From contig NC_085049.1 in the NCBI RefSeq assembly GCF_963662255.1, positions 52,313,158-52,377,157 of the forward strand: a DNA stretch of 64,000 nt. Reading direction: 5' to 3'. Made by a program: the position numbers and the translations under genes. Each line of letters opens with the position of its first letter. The first letter of the stretch is position 1. Shown one piece after another: positions 1-12,230 of this stretch. The notes beneath the pieces are model-generated. The model made no database searches. It saw only the letters and a list, made by a program, of their open reading frames with translations, and was not told the origin of the DNA. Origin of the DNA: Cinclus cinclus. Its lineage: Eukaryota; Chordata; Aves; Passeriformes; Cinclidae.

Positions 1-3000
1 AGTGCATTCCCTTGTCCCCTGTGGATACCATGCAATGAAAATTAGAGTCTTAATCTTCTTAAACTCTCAAGCTGACATTATATAACAGCATTCTGCTCAT
101 GAGTGATTCATTCACAGAGCAAAGGCTGGCTGGACAGAAAGTAATATAATTGCAATGATTGCCTATGAGACCTCAAGAGACAGAACCTCATAAGACCTGA
201 GATTTTAAACTCATAAAAGTTATAGCTGAGTCTCACAGGAGATCAGGTAAGGCCAGAGAGGATTGACCACAAAATAAATGTCCTGATTGTTGCTGAACAG
301 TTTTCTTTTGGCAAAATGAAGATCATTTCTCATTTATTAAGTTCTGAAGTGATGGTGACAGCAGAAATTTGCTAAAAGTTGGGTACAATAATACTTTCTC
401 TACTTCAGTACAGAGTATCAAGAGCATAGGATAGTGTGAAAGAGTAAAACTTTAACCACTACTTAGCATCTCAAAGTGAGTGATTATAATAGCAGGTTTT
501 GTTTGCATTCAATGACTACAAATTATAAGTAATTAATAAATAATTATATTATGTTTATTCTGTTTCATTTTATAGCTACTCTCTATAACTTGTTCTAGCT
601 TTTAATCTTCTTTCAGAAAGAAACCAGCTCCCAAAAGAAGTGGACACATATCTTTTTGGATTTTTGCTACCATCTTGTGTGAACTATTGTTTTGCCTGTG
701 AAGAAAATTGTAGAACAAGGGAAGAACAAGAGTCTGACAAAACATCAAATTTCCTATAAACATAGTGAAAAAAATAGGCAAGAAGCTACAAGGGAAAAAA
801 AGACCCAAACACCTTTGTCTAATTCTGTCTCTTTTTCCTAAGTCACAATATGTACTTATTATTTTCAAGGAACTCACAGAGCTCCTCAACCTCAGAATGC
901 ATTTCCAGGAAAAGCTCCTTAAAACCTCAAGCTGACCTGAAAGCTGAATACAAAAGGCAATCCAGAGTACTAAGAAAGAGAAGGTATTTCCAGCTTCTGT
1001 AATAGGTACAGAAGCTCTGCTGCTTTCTGGACATTTTATGCCTTACCAGATTGCCATCCAGCTGTTCCTGAGGACTTCCCCCAATATATTTTCACTGCAT
1101 ATACATGACATCTCATATGCCTGTCCATGCTTGGGGTATGTATACAGCAAACATTGCCAAAGGGTCAGGCAGTACACAACTCAATATGATTTGAGTTATC
1201 CTGCGGATTTTTCCCCCAGGATGAGTCTTATTCATCTATTTTGATTCCAGCATTTCCCAAATAACTTCTGTGCTTCATGCTTAGTCTCTACCTGGCCTGC
1301 GCCTGGCATTTCGATTATCCTGGTTACATTTTGATTAACAGGACTACATTGTGTTTTTGCTTCAGAAATTAGGCTAAATTTTCATGACTTCTCACTCCTA
1401 ATAGTTTGTGGGAGATTACACTGAGATGTCACTTCTTTCCCATCAGCCTGAGCAGCCCTGTAAGGCACCTCCACATCACCATCCATGGATTGTCCCTTGG
1501 AGATTGACCATCAGCCGCCAAAGCCTTTTGCCCTACCTTGAGTTTTCTCTTTCTCTAACTTACAGCTCACACTGTAAAGGAAACTCTTAAGACCTGGACA
1601 AAAACAACTGTCCTCCCTGATGTTCCTGAGAGTGGTACAGCTGTTCTACAATTCTAAGAGAAATTCCTGTGGCCAGGTGAGAGAGGAGAAACCAGAGAGT
1701 AAAGTGTCACCTTACAGGGAAGGTACCATTTACCCTATCAGCTTCATGTTTCTAGAGTTAAATTCCATTTAACAAGGAAAGCCTTACGCAAAATAAGGAA
1801 GTCTTGTGGATTGACCCCCAACACAGCAGAGAGGCTGAGCAGGATGCTGCCAGTTCTCATGCTTCATTAACAAGCTTATTGTTTATACTCTGCTAAGGTA
1901 CACCTCAACAATCCTGACTGTATGCCCTGGATTAGCCATGGAGCTGTCAGTAAATTAATCACAAGAGTGGAGTTTGCACAGGAGTAATAGAGAAGTTAAT
2001 TTCATTACTACTCATTTTTTAATATTGATCACTCCTTGGGAAAGTAAATTCAACCAAAAAAATCATATTTCTGGAGGCCCGGCCAACATTTTAGTGACAA
2101 GAGTTTGTAAGATAGGGGGAAGGGGGGAGGGGGTCTGGGTTTCTTTTTTTTAAATGAGTTGACTATTATTATTAGATTATTCCGTGGTAACAGTTATACT
2201 GATTTACATCCTTTTGCAAGAGTAACCAGCAGGATGTGTAATCAGGAGGAAGAGTGTCTTGTGACACTTGCTTTTAATCATCCTTATAGGGCATGACTGA
2301 GCAAGTTATGACAAGCAGGCTGTCTTCTGGACAGTACTCCTCCAGGAAGAAATTGAAAGTTAAACTGAAAATACAGCTTGTGTTACTACTGAGTTATAAA
2401 TGTATGCAAAGAGTCATTTCTAGCTCAATGCTTTAGTAGCTGACAAATTTCTTTTATGAGCAAGAACTGGCAAGAAGTATTGAGCAGGGAACCTGACAGA
2501 AGACAGGTGCTTAATCTGCCAGAAAAAAAAAAAATGAATCTAGTTTAATCCTTGTTATTTGTTTTACAAGCCGCAAAATGTTACATTGCAAAAGCCCAAG
2601 AGGGTAAACTGATCTCTTAGCAGTTGCCTAGTAAAGGTAGAAAATCTTCATCCATTCAATCTAGATAATCTATTCATTCAAATACCTTTCCAAGCTGACT
2701 ACTCTAATATTCAACTTTCTCTTCATTTGGTAGGGAAAAACAATTAAAAAATCTCCATGTTACCATACATTTTGCATGTTTTTCTCCTGTGTGTTACTTG
2801 CTCTTTTGTTTGCCTCTACCAGACAGCCTGTGTTGGTTGTTCAGTGTGCTCAGCTTCCTAGCATGGTGTGCTCAGCTCAGAGGATAGTTTGCAGAGAGGA
2901 ATGCCAATTAAAAGTACTTATTAAATAATAAAAAATCCAAAAACATTGAGCATTTTGACAACAGCCATGAAGTCAGTTTTTCAGGAAGCCTTCAGTTCCC

Positions 3001-4739
3001 TTAAAAATAGAATATTTAAACAAAGTCCACATACAATTTTATAGGACTGAGATTAGCAACTTAAGGCAGTTATCTTGCCAGTTCTCATCCTAAATCACAG
3101 TACTCAGCAGCTATGTATCTGATTTTTAGAGTAATACTAATATTACTTCATGTATTAATTTATTCATACATCATAATGTGCAGTAAATGCTAGGCTTCTG
3201 AGGCACAAGTCTTTGGAGAACTAAGGACATGTCACCTTCTCCTTAGTATTTTCTCTTGTGATAACCTGCAGCTGGAATGAGTAATTGTGAGAGCAAGAGG
3301 GAGGGGTCACACTAATGATAAAGAGGACAGCTCTCTGGGGAGGACAGAGACATTCTTTCCATGCCTCTGCTGGACAGTGCCTAGTGCAGTGTGCTTGCAG
3401 AGTCCCAGACCAAATTTCAAGCTGTGCACCTCGAGGGGAAGCCTGATTGCAACACCACAGCCTGCCTGCCTTGCAGAGCTCAGGAAGAACAGCTAGTGAC
3501 AGACATTGGGAAGAGTAATCTGACCTACTAATGCACCTTACAGGACTCTAAATTATCTGCAATTGCAGAGGGGAATAAAGGATTTTGGATACTCCTGTGA
3601 ACAAGTCAATAACAGTCTCTGCTCAATACATGGCATTGATCAAAAGAATGAATGTTAGGATGCAAACAGAGTGATGTTAAAAACAGTATTGAAAGTGAAC
3701 ACCATTGATGAAAATCAATGAGAGAGCTTCCTCTGAACCACTGTTCAGTGCTGACCATTTCTGGCAAACAGTTTACAAACAGACAACAAAAATGAAGAGA
3801 TGCTTGGGTAAACATCAATTATGTAGTGAGTTAAATGACTGAGACAGTTCAGCTTTGAGAGGTACTATTTAGGGTGCCATGAATAATACATTCACTAAAT
3901 TGAATGTATGGAGAGCTGGGGATTTCTAACAACCTGGTTCCAGTAGAAAATATGAATTGGTCAAAACAGAGGTATTCTGGCAGAATGTACCATTTCAAAA
4001 ATAATTTCAAAGGAATTACAGCCAATGTTACTCCTTGTCAAGGACTTTTCTCCCTTTAGAAAACTGATTTGTTTCCTCCAAGTGGGCTATCTGAGATCCC
4101 AACTTTCTGTGGCAGATGTTTGTCACAGACCTCCTCGGACACAGAGCAAGTGATAATTTATCTTCAAGACTCCAGAGCAAATCCACTTTGTAGGGACAAC
4201 CAAGAATTTAAAACTCAACATTTCCAGTGCTCTGGAAGCTCCAGATGCAATAACACCGGGCTCGTAGAAAGGCAGAAAATCCTAAATCTCCCCAAGTTGA
4301 ATTGTTCTGGATTTCACGAGTATGAGCTGACCTCACAATACCCTCCATTTTTTATTTAGCATGCTCCTCTTCATAAATGAAACCAGAAGGCACACACAGA
4401 GGAATCCAAGAGGAACCAAAGTGTACAGGCACTGGGCCACCATCCTCCACAGTCTCTCCTGAGCAGCATTTCAGTTGGACAATGACAAAGTCATGGGGCT
4501 AATTTTTGGCAGAAGACCTCCACTGTGCCCTTCCACCTCCAGAGGTTATCCTGTACTCATTGCAGGTCATCCCTTCTCCTTATGAAAATGTTGCCCCACA
4601 AGTTGGACATTGCATCATATCCTAAACATGGTCAACTAAGTTGGATACCCTGTCTTAGGAAATAAATAGGTACAACAGGTGGGACTTCCACCTCATGAAG
4701 CAGTGTTGTCCTGCAAGTGTTTCTTCAATGCTTCCCACA
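1..4739. other. Intergenic sequence, no gene recognised
   Basis: AT-rich sequence with no open frame that looks like a conserved protein and no exon series that I can link. The longest open stretch (4069-4359, plus) starts on a non-ATG codon, matches no family I know and has no convincing splice partners. The only structured item is a G-rich run near 2115. The interval lies downstream of the C12orf50 3' end. Confidence 0.6.
2115..2139 (+). other. G-quadruplex-like G-run cluster
   Basis: Four runs of 5, 6, 5 and 3 G are separated by loops of 2, 1 and 3 bases, which fits the canonical G3+N1-7 pattern. It stands out in AT-rich surroundings and is followed by a T-rich run. No gene is adjacent, so a role is unknown. 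Confidence 0.6.
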
Positions 4740-6180
4740 ATAATCTTTAACATGTTTTTACCAGGCACTGAAATGAAATTTCTGATGTCCTTCTTCTTGC
4801 CCTTTCTGAAAATCAGGACAACGTTCTCCAGCTTCCTGTCAGCTGGGACCTCTCCGGATTTCCAAGACTGCTTAAAATATCATCAGTCTTTCAGCTCAGG
4901 GCACTGAGACTTCCATCGTCTATCATCCATGTTGAAGACAGAGGTAAAGAATGCATTAAACACCTCTGCCTTGTCTCTGTCCCTATTTGTAAGACAGCCA
5001 TCCTCATCTTATAATGGGATGATGTTATTTTTACGCTGCCCTTTGCCACTAATATATTTGCAAAAAACTCTCTTTTTATTGTGCCCCACAGTTCTGACCA
5101 GCTTCATCTCCAACTGAACTTTAGCCAAGTGATTTTTTTCCCCTACAGCAGCAAGCAGCATCTCTGTATTCTTCCCATGTCACCTGACCTGTCTTCCCCT
5201 GGGTATACACCTTCTTTTATTTCCAAATGAAATCTCTGTTCAGCCAAGCTGGCCTTCTGCCTCATATACTTGACTTATGACATTTGGGAATAGCCTGCTC
5301 CTGTGCTCTTAGGAGGTAGTTTAAAAAGTGAGCAGCACTGATGGATCTCTGAAAAATCATTTGCACCTGAAAAAACATTTTCCCAGGGGATTTCAGTCAC
5401 TAATTCTCTGAGCAGGCTGAAGTCATTTCACCTCATGTCCAAGTCCAGGGCTGAAGTTTTGCTGGCACTTTTCCTCCTGTCAACAGAGATTTTAATCTTG
5501 ATCACTTTGTGGTCGCTGTGGCCAAGACAGCCTCCAATCTTCACTTCTTTTACAAGATCCACTCTGTTGACAAGCGGTAGATGAAGAAGGGCATCTGCAC
5601 CTTTCTGAGTCAGCTCCCTTAGGACTTGTTCCATAAAGTTGTCATCCAGGTGTTTTAGGAATCTTCTGGCCCAGAATGTGTTCCCAGCTAATTTCTGGCA
5701 AGTTGAAATCCTCCATAAGGACAAGGGCAGTTGCCTTGGAAGTGTTCCTTAGTTGCTCAAAGAATCATTGTTGGTGTCACTATCCCGGCTGGGAGGCCTA
5801 TAGCAGACTTTCACACTGACATCCGCATTATTTATTTGCTCCTTGATTCTTACTCAGAGCATCTCAACTGTGCCATTGCCAACTGTGAGTTCAATACATT
5901 CTGTCCCATCTATTACATACAAAGCCACTCCCACCTCCTCTGCTCTCTCTAGGACATTTAACTATCTAACAGGGCACTTCAGTCACAGGATTCATCCCAC
6001 CAGGTTTCAGTTATGCCAGTAATACCAAATCTCTGGGACTGAGTCAAAGCATCCCGGTTTTCTTCTTCATGTCCTGTGTATTACTGTAGAAACATATAAT
6101 ATGTGGTACACTATTGTCAACACCTCCTGAAGGTAGATTGAGGGATCCCATTAGAAGTGGCTTCCTTAAGCTCCTCAAGT
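4740..6180 (-). mobile_element. CR1 LINE, internal ORF2 fragment (endonuclease to start of RT), inactive
   Basis: Read on the minus strand, the interval translates in broken frames into the CR1 ORF2 apurinic endonuclease region. From 6.1 kb downward it shows a GITETWWDES-like motif, a DFNLP-like motif near 5.70 kb, RRFLKHLDDNF, and the SDHKVIKIKI block near 5.50 kb. After these comes the linker that leads to the reverse transcriptase, ending in a KKDI-like segment near 4.78 kb. The whole RT core and the 3' end are missing, and stops and frame breaks are frequent, so this is a dead, old internal fragment. The left boundary is where recognisable CR1 protein similarity ends; the right boundary is approximate. 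Confidence 0.8.
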
Positions 6181-6300
6181 TTTGACACACCATCCCATTG
6201 TTCATCACTTGGAAGCCTGGTTTTCTCTCTCTCCCTCCCAAGATAGCTTAAAGTCTACCAGCAAACTCCAGTGGGTCCTGTGTACACTTAAAAAAATGTA

Positions 6301-6305
6301 TATAT

Positions 6306-6346
<41 letters not shown>

Positions 6347-6425
6347 TGCACATATATTTACACACACACATATTTATATATTTATATACACACATACATA
6401 CATATGTATATATATACACACACAA
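6301..6425. repeat. TA/CA compound microsatellite
   Basis: A run of about 15 TA units (6308-6338) is followed by interrupted CA and TA blocks up to about 6425. An open frame crosses it only because the repeat lacks stops. It is likely to be length-polymorphic. Confidence 0.9.
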
Positions 6426-8570
6426 TCAGGAAGAAGTCTTTTCAGGACATTAGCTCTTTGCTACCATCTCCCTGGAGTTTACTTAGGAAAGGGGGTTTTC
6501 TGAAGACCAGTTCTGTTGAGAGGCACATCTCAAATTCTTCAGAGAAGCATGATATGACCTGGTAAGCAAAAACCTATTACCATTTTATGTAATATAAAAA
6601 GTGGCTACTAGTCTATTGAAGTAAATATTAGATGCTGCTATGTCTTGGCTTTTAAATAAAGATAGCATGTACCATCCTAGGGATTTTAAAATAGTGGCTT
6701 TAAAACAGCTTTTTTCAGCAAACCAAATGTTGGATCCATCATGTTAGAATAAAGGGAGGAGAGTCTGCTGTGAAACCCTGAGGTGTGTCACTTTAAAATA
6801 GTGCAGAGCACTCTAGGGCAAATAAAACAACAGTCAATCAATAGAGTTCATCTATTTTGGCTACTTATTTTACAGAAACTTCAGTTCAAGCCATGCTGGT
6901 AGTTTTTCTATTGCCTTAAATCAAACAGCAGGTATCTGTGGCCTGAAGTTTAGGAATGCTAAACATCTGCCAGTTTCCAGACTTGAAACATTGCAGCTGC
7001 CTTATCTGAAGGATATTTTACAGTTAGTGTATCAGGAATCTCAGTGCTATTGTTATGTGGCATTTTCACTATGAAATACATCATTATAATTTCACAAAAT
7101 GTTAAACAGTTCCCTCTCAAAAGTTTTATTTTCATATTTTTCAATTCCTTATATTGGACAATAAAATACAGCAGCACACAATTCAGTTTTACTTTTTAAT
7201 AGACTCAAGACTTCTCTTGACAGCTGGCAGTACCAGTGAGTAGTTCAGCAGTCCATTCATCCAAATTTACTGGCACTATTCTTGCTGACATGTGCTTTGG
7301 CCTATGAAAAAGACCTACAGATGTAAACATAATGGAATAAAACTAATAATCCCCCAAAAAGTAAATTCTGAATGTTAATGGTCTGGTAGTTATAAGCACA
7401 AACTATTAGAGACTTCTGTCTTCCCTTCATCATCAGATACTCCCAATGCCAAGCAGAACAAAGGTTTTGATTGGCACTGGACACACAAAAGAGCTGGTGC
7501 AAATCACATTTTACGTAACTTGCAACTGATTGTTGCATTTCCATAATTTATTGCTCCTTCTACAGTTCTCCAGTATATTTTCTCAGTTCGCAAATTTTTC
7601 TTTTGAAGTCTTGCAGCATTTCACATCCTCATCTATCTCCAAGAGAAATATCAATTTGACAGGCTGTAATGCATATTGCAATGAAAAGCTTGGAAGCCAC
7701 TCTGTTGTGATCAATCAAGATATGTTTGAATCTAAGAATAACAGTAATTGTGTGGAAATCATAAGGATTACTGTGGGTTTTGTTAGAGTATGTTGTATTT
7801 GGTGCACATTCAGTGAGGATCTGTAATCTTCAAAAGGTGCCTTGAAGATTGTCCCAGGGGGCAGAATGAGTTGTGAAGACATAAGAAGCACATTCTATCC
7901 TTAAACTGGAAATCCATCAATAAACCTGGGACTCTGTGATCTTGGTAGTTTTTAAGAACCTTTATGATTCTAGGATCATGGATGAACAGCAACAACAAGG
8001 ATACTAATCTCTGAAGACATTACTTTTGCCCAGGGAAAGAAAAAAGTGGCATAAACCCCCCAAAAGTGTATTTTGTGTCTGTTCTTAAACAAACGAAGGA
8101 GTTTTGGATGTCACCTTACCTTCTCAAATGACCCTATCAATTTAGTATCTAGTCTTGCCTAACAGCCTTTTCCTTAGGAAGTAAAAAAAGAAAAAAGGGA
8201 GCAGGATTTTAAGCATAATAGTAATGCTCTCAGGTGCCTCAAATCTTACATATCACAGGAGCATGTTTCTATCAGTATTTCCACTTGCAAAATGTCCCAA
8301 ATATGAAAAGCAAAGGCATTTAAGAACATCTAAAATGTTTCCAGACTGGAAAGACTGAAGGAAACTCTCAGTCTGGGAACATCTTTTTCAAAGACTTCTC
8401 AGTTTCTCTGAGAAGAAGCTTGTGGTGAGAACTTCTCAGAACAGGAGATAACAGGAAACACCTTTTGGAAAACGGGTAGAATGAGAGAGAAGTAGGGTTA
8501 TAACACCACTCTATATTATGAGGAAAAACAAAATGCTGTTTAGCAATTTTGGATTTAGGTTGTTGTAGTT
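6426..8570. other. Intergenic sequence, nothing recognised
   Basis: AT-rich sequence. I see no coding exon, tRNA or clear repeat. Short open frames near 7.3-7.8 kb overlap each other on both strands and resemble no family known to me. Confidence 0.5.
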
Positions 8571-8760
8571 CTCCCCCGAGCTGGCCATAAGAAGACTACT
8601 GTGGCCTTTTCTCTGAACGTAAACGTGTGCAGAACACCGCGGCGAGGCTCTACAAAGCCCTCGAGAGCAGGAACCCAGCGCACGCCGAGGAAGGGAACTG
8701 CAGGGCGTCGTTCAAATCCATTCCTGGGACTGCACCGCCCCCCGGTGGCCTCACACACAG
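8571..8760. promoter_or_regulatory. Isolated GC/CpG-rich patch with CTCF-like motif
   Basis: About 190 bp with many CpG dinucleotides sits inside DNA that is otherwise AT-rich and CpG-poor. At 8735-8750 the plus strand reads CCGCCCCCCGGTGGCC. Its reverse complement is close to the CTCF core (CCACnAGnGGGCGC), with G in place of A at one position. This is a candidate insulator or a small promoter. No transcript can be assigned from sequence alone. Confidence 0.45.
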
Positions 8761-11700
8761 TTAAAGAATTGACAGACCCGCTTGCTTTTTAAAAATAAAT
8801 TTATGTATTTACATAACGTACTGCTGTACAAGGGAGCTTTTATCAGAAAATATCTCTATTAGGGGAAAAATGTAAAAATAATTAGTTTTAAACAATGTCT
8901 ACAATTGCCAGGGACATTTTACTCCATTTATATTTCACAAAATAGCCAATGTTTTTCTTGTTCAGGTGCTAACTTGAGATGGACTTTCCTACCTTAATTA
9001 AGAAACAGAATATTTAAAATCTCAGTGCTTCTGAGATTAATGCTGGGAGTTAATGGCATTAGTTTAGCCATGCAGGTTTGTTAAGGAATGCAGGATCTCA
9101 GACTAGAAGCTTTGCAAACTTTTGTCAAAATAACAGGTGGTAGCACTGTTATTCTATTTACTAAGGAATATGATTCACCTAGATTAGATTTCTGATGTGC
9201 TTTTAGAAGCACCATCTGGAAAAACATTAGCATGTTTTTACATGTCTAGAGTGAAAGCAACAAATCACTTATTTCCCCTAGGCCTTCCAATTCAGCAGCA
9301 GATGATGGCCACACATACTTAATACCATGGCAAGTTCAACTCTGCTTTAGTGGCCTTCTGCTTCTGATCTTTGGCTCATTATCTCAGAGCTTATTTTCAA
9401 CTGCTATAAGTGTAAATCAATGGCGAGGTCTGTCATGCAATGATTATGTGAAAGTGCAGAAATGCAAACAGTCTGCATAAAATGCTGAATATTCTGTTTC
9501 ATTTGACTCCTCTCTGGGGCTTTAATGACAGAGAAAAGCAGAAAAGATGAAAAAGTATAACAGGGAAAGTGTCTGTTATCTGGAAAACAAATAGGTAATT
9601 GCATTATTTTAGAGAATCTTAGTGTCTTTGAAGCTGTTAAAGGGAAATCTTAATTAAGGATTTGATCACACAAAGCACTTGATCCCTAAATGTTCCTCTG
9701 TTTTCTGTCAAGAGCAGCTAACATCTCACAGGAACTGTAAATATCTTGCTGAGCTTTATATTTAATGTGCAATGCTTAGGTATTTTTTGTTATCTGTGAA
9801 TTTCTTGGGTTGAGCAAGTGATGACTAAAAGAACAGTATTTGCAATTTCTCTTTAGGAAGCTCCAGTGAAATGAGTACTGAAGGTGTGATTCCACAAAAA
9901 TTGAGGATCAGCCCAGTATTACCCTCATGGCCACATAATTTTCTTCCTGCATTTCCTTGTCTTTCTCTTGAGAGGAGCCTGACACTTAGCCCAACCATCT
10001 GCTGGGATATTAATATCTTAAGAAGCTAGATTTTTTTTTTTTTTTTGCCTTTTGCTTGTTGTGTTGGTTTTTCTGGGTGGGGAGGTGGGTTAAATTGTTA
10101 TCAGGAGATGCCTTGTTCTTTATGATCCCAGTCAGGAAGGTGCTCAGATTCTATAAAGGACCTCTTAAGATCCTGATTTTTTGAGACCACACTAAAAAGA
10201 AAAGGAAGATAGTAGAGTTAACCATATGACCCTTCACATGCTGGGAGCCCCAAGCTGAATGGGCCTCTGACCACATCCCAGCACACCCTACAGATTCCAT
10301 CCATGGGAAATTATCCCATTTTGGTCACTGGAACTCTTAGAAGAGTTTCCCAAAGAAGCCAGCTCTATTCCTCATTTCTACTGTCAAACAGAAAGGATGG
10401 CCATTTGAGAACTTGCTACACTGCTAAACAAAGCTGAGGTCCAGCAGGGAGTGTAATCACCTACACCAAGCAGGAGTTGCTGATTTTCTCCTGTGGTAAG
10501 GGATCTGTGTGGCACAAGCCAAGAGGCAGCACATGCAGCATAGCACAGCCTGAACTTACACATCCATATAGTTAACAATATGTTACTATAATTGTATATA
10601 TGGTTAACAATATTAACCACTTGCACAAATTAAATATTGCAATCCTTTTTAACTGAATGCTAAAATCAAACCAGCATATCAACATTTGCCCATGTCCATT
10701 TATGGTCTTATCAAATACTCTAAATTGTGGAGACATTGGACAAATAGCAAATGTAAAATCTAAATTTCTTTTATGTTAAAAAAGGGAAATTAAAAGCCTT
10801 TATCAACAAATTAAAAAAATAACTTCATACAACAGCTCTCTGAATTGAGATTTTAAATTGCCTTGGCCAGACAACATGTGAAATGTGGCTGCAAGGCCCA
10901 ATGTGCTACATTTTAGAACACCAGTGTCTAATTAGAGGTGGAGGGAACATTTCCAACACACCTACTCTTTGATTTTAAAAAGATGCTTCCTGTTTTTTAC
11001 AATTTTACTTAGCTAAACCAGATCCTCTAGGTTTTTCTATTCTTCTCTCAGTTAAGAAAAGTGATGCATAACTGCATACATATCTATAATCAGTACAGCA
11101 TGTTCTAATTTAAATTATTAAAAATTAATTTCCAAATAAAATAAAAATGACATCACTATTGAGATAATCAAGTAGGGCAGAGAAACATATGACTGCATTT
11201 CTCATAGAACAGCAGAACGATTTCAGCTAGAGGTACCCTGGAAGGTAACTGATCCAGCCTCATGTGATAAGCAGTCACAGAGGAAAAGGCTCCCAGGTGG
11301 CAAAATGCTTTCATTCTCCCAGTTACAGGTGCCATCGAGATAAATACTGGATCCCTAGTGTTACAGAAAGAAATTTGAAGGGCTCTCTTCAAAAATTGAT
11401 TATGTCCTAAGAATGACCAAGGGTTAGGTAAATGCAAAAATCTGGAAAAAAACATCTGAGAAAGAGATACAAAGTCATGTATATGCAACACTTCAGTATG
11501 CAGTTTGTTTCCCCAGAAAGCAATACAAAAGTACCCTTCTTATCAGCCTTCCTCTCAGTCTTTATACAACTCTTCATATTTTAGTTTGAACCACACGCAA
11601 ATACATATCTCAGTTAATTCTGAGAGTTTTCTTGTGAATTTCATTTGGTTCATAACATAGTTCTGCTACTCCGCTAAAATTGCAAAATCTCAAGATCAAA

Positions 11701-12167
11701 TTCAGATTGAGTCCCCCCCCAAACATCTGGAAAACCAGCTAAACCATCTAGGAATCTGGCTTTTGTACCAGCAAAACACATTCTAGAATGCATTGCACTA
11801 TTGCTGTTTACATTAAAAGTCCTCTGAAACTGCTAAGTATAACTGGTAGTATTTATTCGTATTAGGAATTATGCCTTAAAACATCTATCAAATAAAAGAG
11901 GGACTGACTCTGCTTAGGGATTCTTTTCTCTGTGAACTATTGCTATTCATCTATGGTGTAGAGCTGTAGTCTGCAAAAATAACTTCAACTGCCAAATTTT
12001 TATAGCAGATTAAACTTAGTGAATATAGATTTTTATATGTCACCATGTAGAGCATACTTTTAAGAATTTTTAACCAGTTTTGAAACACTAGAGTGTGCTT
12101 CCTTCCTGAATCTTCTTTTTGGAATCTGCAGTTTCTTCATGTTTGGATAGTCCAGTTGATAATTTCT
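8761..12167. other. Intergenic / C12orf50 3' flank
   Basis: AT-rich sequence without a recognisable gene, containing a T-run near 10030. A minus-strand AATAAA (TTTATT on plus, 11852-11857) lies about 310 bp beyond the proposed C12orf50 stop. It is the best poly(A) signal candidate for that gene. Confidence 0.5.
11852..11857 (-). promoter_or_regulatory. Candidate poly(A) signal of C12orf50
   Basis: AATAAA on the minus strand, about 310 bp downstream of the proposed stop codon at 12168-12170. The assignment depends on the terminal exon being correct. Confidence 0.35.
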
Positions 12168-12230
12168 TTATTTCCCTTTAGATGTTTCTTTTTCTCCCTT
12201 TTTATTCACTTGCATGTCTTCTTTACTCTG
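12168..12230 (-). CDS. C12orf50: Proposed terminal exon of C12orf50
   Basis: A 21-codon exon starting after a TTTTGACAG acceptor continues in phase 0 from the preceding exon. It is Lys/Glu-rich (QSKEDMQVNKKGEKETSKGK) and ends in TAA at 12168-12170. I cannot recall the human C-terminus well enough to confirm it. If it is wrong, the gene ends further left or by reading past the 12837 donor. Confidence 0.45.
   Translation of the reverse strand, partial: QSKEDMQVNKKGEKETSKGK

Noticed and set aside
4069..4359. 96-residue plus-strand frame as a gene or exon
   Set aside because: It opens on a non-ATG codon, resembles no known family, shows no matching splice partners and lies in a gene-poor stretch.
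6182..6565. 127-residue plus-strand frame
   Set aside because: It is mostly translated TA/CA microsatellite (Tyr, Ile, Thr, His runs).
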